Shown piece by piece: positions 18,610 through 26,000 of a stretch of DNA of 26,000 nt. The DNA is from Chara braunii (lineage: Eukaryota > Streptophyta > Charophyceae > Charales > Characeae): positions 896,858 to 922,857 of the forward strand of contig BFEA01000448.1 in assembly GCA_003427395.1 (NCBI GenBank). The letters are read 5' to 3'. The notes beneath the pieces are model-generated. The model was not told the DNA's origin. It saw only the letters and a list, made by a program, of their open reading frames with translations, and did not search any database. The translations under genes and the position numbers were made by a program. The first letter of the stretch is position 1, and the number at the start of each line of letters is the position of its first letter.

Positions 18610-19361
18610 TTAATCAAGCCACCGCATCTCAAACAGAAAAAAGACATCGTCCACATAGGATAGCGCGGCCGCCGCCTCCCGGCTAATTATGGCGTCCCAA
18701 GCTTTTGCGCTTACTTCTAGGCGGTCGTACTTGCCTATTCTTAGGACGATGATGACTTCCTCGGCTTTATCTCCGTAGAAGGGTCCATATTTCAATGAGA
18801 GCCTATAGAACTCCTAAGTCAATCGGGCACACTCTATATGCACCATTCTCATGGAGTCGGCTACTTCTAAAATGTGCTCAAATCCCCCAAACCACTCGGT
18901 TATGAATTCCCGTACCCAAGCCGTTATCCGTAGACTTGGAGGTTTGAGTTTCTTCCATCCTCTCATCACAACTCTGCTACTAACTTCGTCCCATCCCTTG
19001 TTGACAAACAGCTTGCCTTCCTTTCGGGTTCGGGCCTCTGCATCCCCTAGAAAAACACCTCCTGTCACATTGCTAACATGGTGCAAAACAGGTGTCATCC
19101 ATCCTCGGAAAGGACAATCGTTCCAACTGACTCTACCTTGCCTTCTACTATATCATCCAATCCTTCCTCTTCCCTTATCGGGTTTCAAATCCGCTCTATC
19201 CATACATATGACAACTCCCGGGCAACCTCAAACCCAATCCAATCGCACGTGGTCCCTCTCCATCCGTTCCCTGTTGGTATCGGCATTTCTATTTCTCCTC
19301 TGAGTCGCCAAGGTTCTCAACCTTTGAAGGGGTATTCCATCATCCTTTCTTCTCTAGTCAT
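18610..19361 (-). pseudogene. Tandem unknown-family gene, copy 2 (most decayed)
   Basis: From a MTREERMMEYPFKG start at 19361, the frame has TGA at 19317-19319, 19185-19187 and 19095-19097. It then shifts near 19050 into the frame that runs to 18610, with a TAG at 18814-18816. Homology to the other copies is clear: VWIERI-stop-NPI matches VWIETVWANV of copy 1, and LSEDG-stop matches EEGW of copy 3. RVVMRGWKKLK matches RVEMGGWREF of copy 4. The C-terminal KYGPFYGDKAEEVIIVL...AIISREAAAALSYVDDVFFLF is the best-preserved example of that block. The TGA at codon 59 sits exactly where copy 1 has W59. Function unknown. Confidence 0.72.
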
Positions 19362-19433
19362 TTTTCCCTTTCCTGCAGAATACCAGACCACCCGTCCTCC
19401 CTAAGTTAAGTTTTCTCATTCCTCTCATAAGTC

Positions 19434-20238
19434 TCAATCCTCTATCTCCTCATCCTCGTCCTCATCACTGAAATCGTCCTCTCCGTCGTAGAACAACTCA
19501 TTCACCCCCTCCAGAAATGTCTCCCCTATTGCCACATTTCTATACACTATCCCCCGATGTACAGGGCTAGAGACATAGATATTGTCTAAGCTAAGACAGC
19601 TTAGTATCTTGGCTAGTTCGTCTGCCCAGTTCCCCTCAAACGTCCCTATTTCTACTGACAACCGAAAGAAATCCTGCCTAGCATATCCGTACTAGCCCGA
19701 GGTTCGTCATGGACTGGCATATCCGTACTAGCCTGCTCCGAGTTCCGAGAACCGCATCCACTAGGAAGGGAGGCAGCACACATCGCATGGTTTTTACGGG
19801 TCGCCTCATGCTTCCTCTATCCCCAAGTTCCACGTGCACATCTACCCTCTCCATTTCCATCTCCGTTCGCTGACACGCAACCCACACTACCTCTGCTTTC
19901 GCATTCTTAAACAATTCGTCCGGCGTATTCCCGAGTGCCAATTCTATGACCATAGCATTTTCCCCATCTTTCGACAAGTAGACCCACCCCCGAGCTTCCA
20001 CTGTTCCCCGGAACTCCAAATCCATTAAACTTGGTGACAACCTTGTCAAGCTAACATTAGCCCATACCGTCTCTATCCATAGGAACGCGTCTTTCTCATC
20101 CAGCATAACGGTTTGATATGGTGGTTCAAGGTCCGTCCACGCCCCATCTTCCGGGAGGACGACCGACACCCCATCCTTTACATCTACTGGCATCTCTGAA
20201 CCGCTGGTATAAGTCGGGGGAGACAACCATCGCGCCAT
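19434..20238 (-). pseudogene. Tandem unknown-family gene, copy 1
   Basis: The first 186 codons (MARWLSPPTYTSGSEM...) are open. The reading frame then ends at a TAG just after a 36-base direct duplication (GCATATCCGTACTAGCC at 19681-19697 and 19717-19733) that repeats 12 residues. The homologous C-terminus continues one frame over as RQDFFRLSVEIGTFEGNWADELAKIL...GETFLEGVNELF, with a strongly acidic tail (FSDEDEDEEIED) ending at 19434. The N-terminal part carries YQTVMLDEKDAFLWIETVW and VYLSKDGENAMVIELALG. The helix block is MRCVLPPFLVDAVLGTRSRL. Without the duplication the gene would be about 769 bases, matching the other copies. It is the first of the four in transcription order. Function unknown; no secretion or membrane signal is seen. 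Confidence 0.75.
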
Positions 20239-22955
20239 CTTAATGAAAACCGATTAAGGTCTCCCTAATTTACCTTCCCATTCCTAAGTACCTTTTTTCC
20301 CATAATTTTCTCGGTCGGTCACCGATTTGTCGACATTCTTTCTCTTGGTTCCATTCCAATTGACCTCTATCCTTCTTCCTTCCGATCATCTCTCACTCGT
20401 GTGGACTTAGAAGGGAGGGGGAATAAACTTAGAAGAATACCCGTCCAACAATCCAAGCTCAATCAATCTATACGGGGGAGGATACATAACAAAATCAGGC
20501 AATCTCACATACGGGCCATACGGGTCATCTCCTCATCGGCCATCCCAATATGGTCTCTCCGCTGGTACTATCGGTAGGGTTTTATCCCATACCTCAAGCA
20601 CAGCTCAACCGTCGCGAGCGCGGTACCCAGGTCTCAGCAAGGCTTTCGCCCTTTCCTCCTTCCCCAGAATACCCCATCCCTTCTTGCCGCTTTGCACATC
20701 CATACCGACACTAAGGGTTACCTCGAGTACCTAAATACAGGTACAAAGTCAGTCGTCCGGGCATTCACTTTCATCGGTCGGACAAGAATCAGCCTTTTCC
20801 AAAACCATGCTACGAGAAGCTACTGAACGCCTCCCAAGCTCCGTCTTTGCCCCCATGCAGCGGTGCTCCCTCCGCCAGTCCACAGGCTAGGCCCCGCCTT
20901 AGGAACGTTTCACACCCCGCCCAGCAGATCAATCGAGCCGAAGCCCGTCACCGCGCGGACGAGGATGCTAATAAGCACTCGACGTGACAAACTCCCGTTA
21001 GACAGCTCGGTGGCCTAACCCCCGCATACGAACAAACGGCAGCCTGCAAAGAGAACGATGTTTGGCAAACTGCACTGGCCGGTGCAGACCAATCCTTTCC
21101 CTCTGAAAGGCAGGACGCTCGAATCCCATCATGCAAACACAAGTCCCAAGCGGGACACATATAGTACAAGTGTCATCCCCTTGGTGCACCCAGCGCTTCC
21201 TACCCATAACTCACAGATTTTCTCTCAGGACAATGAGTGTCACTCCCCCTACTTTCATACATAGTGGTTGGTTCCTTCTCGTGAGAATCTTCAATGGTGA
21301 GCTAGTTTTCCTCGGAGTCTAGCAACTCCCTTTATCTTCCTTCTCTTCACTTGTCTGTCCTTTCATAGGGTAGGATTGTTCCTTCTTGATAACCCGTTGT
21401 GTTCATATTGGTGCCTTCAAACATTTCAAAAAAAAGGTGCAAAGTGCATGAGCCCACTAAGCTCAAAGAAGGAGATAGAAGGGCACCCGTCCGGTCGGAT
21501 CACTCCGCGGCAGGATTTTCATTGGAGCTTGGCCTAGGCCAAGCACCAACCGCCTGCCAGGTAACCGGAACCCTTCTTTCATACGAAGAGGAAGGGTCGA
21601 CCTTCAACTTGCCCAAGGCTTCCCCGGACTAGCGAACACCAGCACCGGACGAAGGAGGGCTAGAACCATTCCACAAGGAAATGGATGATTAAGTGCATAG
21701 CATGCATGTTATACCTCTAGGCCTGGCCATGCCATGCGCCTAGCCACCCTCAAATCTGATTTCTCACAAGGGAAAGAGCGAACAGAAGTCCATTTTCCTT
21801 ATCTTGGGTTGTGTACGCGTCAATGCGTCAGGCGCCCCCATCGGAATCGCAAGGGTTAATTTAACCCCATGCCCGTCACCTCCACCATTTTTGTAGGGTC
21901 AAGCCCCGGTAGACTTTCGAGCCTTAGTCGACCCCACTGCGGATTGCAGTTGGCTCGGCCCGCCTACACTCATGCTCAGGGCGCGGGCCATTCGTCCCAA
22001 GATCACCCCCACCTAGTGCTTTGAGATGGATGGGGGGAGGCCATCGCGCGCGAGAGCTTTGACATTGGGGATATAACTCATCCCTCACGCCGGGTGGTAG
22101 TCTCGCTGGTCCCTCCGCAACGCTGATTTTTTTTTCTTTTCTTCATAGTGTTCTCAAGCAATTGCTCCTTCCAATACGCAGACAGTCCAGGGGTTCTTTG
22201 AGCATTTCTCTTCTCTTGTGCGTAGGCTAATCGTCATCCATAGGCCACACACCATTTCCCTAGGCATTTTGGCTATATGGAGTCATCGGGGTGCGGCGGG
22301 GCCGTCCTTCCCCTCGCCTCTACACATCTATCGGATCTCACAATTTGCTTTGCACCTTATTGAAGTAGGCCCCTTAGTCTTTTCGGGGTCCTCATATGCA
22401 TGCGCAGACAACATCACATTTTCCTTGGTACAATTGCACTCCCAATCCCACTTTCAAGTCTCAAGTGCAAAAGTCATTTTCATGAATTGGCTCTATGTTA
22501 AGGGTCCCATAGCCCCTTTGTCCCTCTTCCCTTTCCCTGTTGGTGCCCAGTTCCTCTCGCCCTTATCCCGCTCAAGGCATTTCTAGCCATTACCCACCTG
22601 CACAATCCCACACAAGCAAAAAGATCCATACAATGTCCCCCGTCCCCGTTGGGGGTCAACACATAGCCCTTCCGACATGCCTATTCTTTCCATGCTCTTT
22701 GGTTGTGCTTTGTTCCCTCTTTGTTCTTCAATCAGCCCTCACTCTTCTCATAGTCATGCAGTCGGGGAAATGGTTGAGTCAAACTGACCTCACTTTCAAC
22801 TTATCCTTTCTTCCGGATTCCGCCTCTACCACTTCCTTTTTTTGACCTCCTCTCTCTTGCCTTCTTGGTGGCACAAGGGACCGGCTACCCCCCCCTTGTC
22901 CTCTTTCTCCACCAAGTGAGGTCTGATTTCGTTCTCCGCTCGTGCCCGGACAATG
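20239..22955. other. Non-coding stretch, no gene recognised
   Basis: This lies upstream of the tandem gene cluster in the minus orientation and would contain its promoter. I cannot identify one. A perfect 18-base palindrome GCTTGGCCTAGGCCAAGC lies at 21527-21544, and a CTAGGC/GCCTAG inverted pair at 21717-21742. Reading frames of 60-120 codons on both strands lack recognisable motifs. I tried to find direct-repeat partners left of pol that would mark an LTR and saw none. Confidence 0.4.
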
Positions 22956-23155
22956 TTTTCCAAGTGAGGAGGGGAGAAGGGTTAGTCATATGCTAAGTGA
23001 GGGGAAGGGAGAGAGACGGCCAGATGATGATGCGAGGAAGAGAGAGGGGAAGAGAGAGGGAGAGAGAAAAGGCAAGGGGGAAGAGGAGAGAGGGAGAAAG
23101 AGTGGGAGGGAGAGAGAAGGGAAAGGGATTGGGGGAGAGCGAGAGAAGGAAGGAG

Positions 23156-23194
<39 letters not shown>

Positions 23195-23235
23195 GATAGA
23201 GATAGAGAGAGAGAGAGAGAGAAGGCAAGAGTCTC
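22956..23235 (+). repeat. GA-rich tract with (GATA)n microsatellite
   Basis: This is a plus-strand purine tract of GAGA/GGGA composition with a GATA run at about 23157-23194, then GATAGA and (GA)n to about 23222. Apparent reading frames in it are composition artefacts. It abuts the satellite region on the right, just as a GAA tract abuts the satellite copy at the left end of the window. Confidence 0.95.
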
Positions 23236-23314
23236 CTACTCCTCATCAAGTCATCACCCCGTAATAGCAGCCTAATGTCGGTCACCCATCCCTTAGAGAA
23301 AGAGCAACTAAACT

Positions 23315-25370
23315 AAGAACCAAAACATCCACTCATGCTTGAACTTGACAAAAGTGTAAAAGTGAATTAGTAGAACATATGTATATGAAGGAGAGGTTGA
23401 CCAAGCAAAAATCGGAATATCAACACATGATTGAACTTGACAATCGGAAGAAATGAATTAATGGAACACATGCACATGAAGGAGAGATTGACAAAGTAAG
23501 AACCGGATCATCAACATATGCTTGAACTTGACAAAAGGAAGAAGTTAACTAGTGGAACACATGCACATGAAGGAAACGTTGACTAAGTAAGAACCGGAAC
23601 ATCAACACATGATTGAACTTGACAAACGGAAAAAGTGAACTAACGGAGCACATGCACATGAAGGAAAGATTGACCAAGTAAGAACCGGAACATCAACACA
23701 TGTTTTAACTTGACAAAAGGAAGAAGTGAACTAGTGTTATACATGCCCACGAAGGAAAGATTGACTAAGTAAGAACCGGAACATCAACACATGATTGAAC
23801 TTGACAAACGGAAGAAGTGAACTAATGAAACACATGCACATGAAGAAAAGGTTGTCTAAGTAAGAACCAGAACATCAACATATGTTTGAACTCGACAAAA
23901 GGAAGAAGTGAACTAGTGTTACACATGTACATGAAGGAAAGATTGACTAAGTAAGAACTAGAACATCAACACATGATTGAACTCGACAAAAGGAAAAAGT
24001 GAACTTGTGGAACACATGCACATGAATGAAAGATTGACTAAGTAAGAACCGGAACATCAACACATGCTTGAACTTGACAAAAGGAAGAAATAAACTAGTG
24101 TTACACATACATATGAAAGAAAGATTTACTAAGTAAGAACCAGAACATCAACACATGATTGAATTGACAAACGGAAGAAGTGAACTAATGGAACACATGC
24201 ACATGAAGGAAAGGTTGACTAAGTAAGAACCGCAACATCAACATATGTCTAAACTCGACAAAAGGAAGAAGTGAACTAGTGTTACACAAGCACATGAAGG
24301 AAAAATTGACTAAGTAAGAACCGGAACATCAATACATGATTCAACTCGACAAAAGGAAGAAGTGAACTTGTGGAACACATGCACATGAAGGAAAGATTGA
24401 TAAATAAATACCGGAACATCAATACATGATCCAACTCGACAAAAGGAAGAAGTGAACTTGTGGAACACATGCACATGAAGGAAAGATTAATAAGTAAGAA
24501 CCGGAACATCAACACATGCTTGAACTTGACAAAAGGAAGAAGTAAACTAGTGTTACACATGCACATGAAGGAAAGATTGACTAAGTAAGAANAGAACCGG
24601 AACATCAACACATGCTTGAACTTGACAAAAGGAAGAAGTAAACTAGTGTTACACATGCACATGAAGGAAAGATTGACTAAGTAAGAATCGGAACATCAAC
24701 ACATGATTGAGCTTGACAAACGGAAGAAGTGAACTAATGGAGCATATGCACATGAAGGAAAGGTTGACTAAGTAAGAACCGGAACATACGCACATCAAGG
24801 AAAGGTTGACTAAGTAAGAACCGAAACATCAACATATACTTGAACTTGATAAAAGGAAGAAGTGAATTAGTGTTACACATGCACATGAAGGAAAGATTGA
24901 CTAAGTAAGAATCGGAACATCAACACATGCTTGAACTTGACAAACGGAAGACGTGAACTAACGGAGCACATGCACATGAAGGAAAGATTGACTAAGTAAG
25001 AACCGGAACATCAACACATGCTTGAACTTGACAAAAGGAAGAGGTGAACTAGTGTTACACATGCACATGAAGGAAAGATTGACTAAGTAAGAACCGGAAC
25101 ATCTACATATGATTGAACTTGACAAACGGAAGAAGTGAGCTAATGGAACTCATGCACATGAAGGAAAGGTTGACTAAGTAAGAACCGGAACATCAACATA
25201 TTTCTGAACTCGACAAAAGGAAAAAGTGAACTTGTGGAACACATGCACATGAAGGAAAGATTGACTAAGTAAGAAACGGAACATCAACACATGCTTGAAC
25301 TTGACAAAAGGAAGAAGTGAACTAGTGGAACACATGCATATGAACGAGAGGTTGGTCAAGTAAGAACCGG
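23315..25370 (+). repeat. Satellite block 1: 91-base monomers, about 23 copies
   Basis: Successive AAGAACCGGAACATC starts fall at 23315, 23407, 23498, 23589, 23680, 23771, 23862, 23953, 24044, 24135 and so on to 25362, nearly always 91 bases apart. Single-base losses give 90, and one monomer near 24774-24815 is cut to 42. Monomer variants differ at fixed places: CTTGAACTTGACAAAAGG with ACTAGTGTTACAC (A), GATTGAACTTGACAAACGG with ACTAATGG (B), TATGTTTGAACTCGAC with TGTTACAC (A'), and GATTGAACTCGAC with ACTTGTGG (C). The order A'-B-A'-C then A-B-A'-C from 23680 to 24406 shows a four-monomer higher-order unit of about 364 bases. Since 91 is not a multiple of three, the Met-Cys-Met-Cys frames on the minus strand are not coding. 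Confidence 0.96.
24497..24687 (+). repeat. Identical 95-base copies flanking a single N
   Basis: 24497-24591 and 24593-24687 appear identical over 95 bases and are separated by one N at 24592. Neighbouring monomers differ at several sites, so exact identity meeting at an N suggests two contig ends that overlap but were not merged. Confidence 0.8.
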
Positions 25371-25755
25371 TATGTTTGCATGTGAGAGTTGAGCCATTTG
25401 CGTGAGTGAGACTTGCTCAATCACTTGCTCATGGCTCATGCATGCAACCAAGTTTGAAACGGAATGTCGTCATGTGAAAGTTAAGCCATGCATGTGAGTG
25501 AGACTTTCTCAAACACATGCACATGGCTCAGGATTGCAACCAAACTTGAAACGGAACGTCATCATGTGAGAGTTAAGCCATGCATGTGAGTGAGACTTGC
25601 TCAAANANATGCACATGGCTCATGATTGCAACCAAACTTGAAACAGAATATCATCATGTGAGAGTTAAGCCATGCATGTAAGTGAGACTTGCTCAAACAC
25701 ATGCACATGGCTCATGATTGGAACCAAACATGAAACAGAATATCATCCTCTACCA
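25371..25755 (+). repeat. Satellite block 2: 92-base monomers, about 4 copies
   Basis: CATGTGAGAGTTAAGCC-type starts fall at 25379, 25471, 25563 and 25655, an exact 92-base period. The monomer contains CTCAAACACATGCACATGGCTC and ends AACTTGAAAC(G/A)GAA. Measured from CGGAA, the shared ACACATGCACATG element sits at offset 53 in both block 1 and block 2, and ATTG and CGG follow at matching distances. Block 2 is therefore a diverged branch of the same monomer. Ns occur at 25606 and 25608 inside the ACACATG element. Confidence 0.9.
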
Positions 25756-25831
25756 TGTGAGTGGAAAACCAAAGTTTGGCAAGTTCAAAACACAAGTTTT
25801 GAACATGATATCATTCATATGAAAATCGGAA
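25756..25831. other. Junction between satellite blocks with perfect hairpin
   Basis: This unique-looking 76-base link contains GTTCAAAAC (25783-25791) and GTTTTGAAC (25796-25804), a perfect 9-base inverted repeat with an ACAA loop. Confidence 0.7.
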
Positions 25832-26000
25832 CTCTACCTACTATCATGTAGATGACAAACAAGAGATTGAGTAACCCATATTACGAGTAATGAACCTGAC
25901 AACACTAATAGTAGAATCGAAACTCTACCTACTACTGTGTAGATGACAAACAAGAGATTGAGTAGCCCACATCACAAGTAATGAACTTGACAACACTCAT
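25832..26000 (+). repeat. Satellite block 3: 91-base monomers, about 2 copies to the window edge
   Basis: CTCTACCTACTA begins at 25832 and 25923, a 91-base period. The monomer holds GTAGATGACAAACAAGAGAT and ATGAACTTGACAACACT. The array is cut by the window end. The copy at window positions 1-46 is the same family. It shares AGATTGA and TGAACTTGACAA words with block 1 but in a different phase, so common descent with blocks 1 and 2 is only possible. Confidence 0.9.

Noticed and set aside
20239-22955. Search for an LTR matching sequence left of pol
   Set aside because: No direct repeat of useful length was seen by eye, so no LTR is annotated. A computed self-alignment could still find one.
24282-25359. 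Minus-strand Met-Cys-Met-Cys repeat frames
   Set aside because: They are generated by the 91-base satellite. The period is not a multiple of three and frames break at each indel.
23315-25370. CRISPR-like repeat array
   Set aside because: The 91-base units are contiguous without unique spacers, and the context is eukaryotic satellite DNA.
25606-25608. Two Ns near each other in satellite block 2 as a break point
   Set aside because: Neighbouring monomers read ACACATG at this place, so these are simply uncalled C or variant bases.

Overview
The window looks like repeat-dominated nuclear DNA from a large plant-type genome. There are no bacterial gene signals, no rRNA or tRNA and no CRISPR. The best-preserved coding sequence is a decayed Ty3/gypsy (Metaviridae-type) retrotransposon on the minus strand. 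Its gag and pol resemble, from memory only, families abundant in charophyte green algae such as Chara. That organism guess is an inference. A 650-base N gap and three isolated Ns show this is a draft scaffold.

Layout, left to right. (1) 1-46 is one copy of a satellite monomer that recurs at the extreme right end. It is followed by a GAA/GA polypurine tract to about 400. (2) About 430-4400 is non-coding. It holds two collinear, diverged direct copies of an ~800-base unit (about 1575-2370 and 3026-3870) and a family of small stem-loops. (3) 4418-4954 (minus) is a broken C-terminal fragment of a DNMT3/DRM-type cytosine-5 DNA methyltransferase. (4) About 5000-7700 holds several short tandem repeats of different unit length. 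(5) 8249-9133 (minus) is a possible accessory reading frame downstream of pol. (6) 9435-13318 (minus) is pol: reverse transcriptase, RNase H and integrase. 13319-13968 is the N gap, which probably hides the protease. 13969-16164 (minus) is gag with a CCHC zinc knuckle. (7) 16627-20238 (minus) is a tandem cluster of four homologous, broken genes of about 255-260 codons. I recognise no family for them. (8) About 20240-22980 is non-coding with no recognisable gene. It is followed by a GA/GATA microsatellite. (9) 23315-26000 is three adjacent satellite blocks with 91-92 base units. At least the first two share an ancestor, and the first shows a four-monomer higher-order arrangement.

Every coding remnant (four-gene cluster, gag, pol, accessory frame, methyltransferase piece) lies on the minus strand, in the order cluster, gag, pol, accessory frame, methyltransferase. 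I could not find LTRs, a primer-binding site or a polypurine tract that would show they form one element. All are inactivated, mainly by nonsense codons. In the tandem cluster, alignment of the copies shows that two of these replaced a tryptophan codon (TGG to TGA), as expected from C-to-T decay of methylated DNA. The points most worth follow-up are the four-copy unknown gene cluster next to gag, the methyltransferase fragment in a retroelement-rich region, and the related satellite blocks whose monomer also occurs at the other end of the window.
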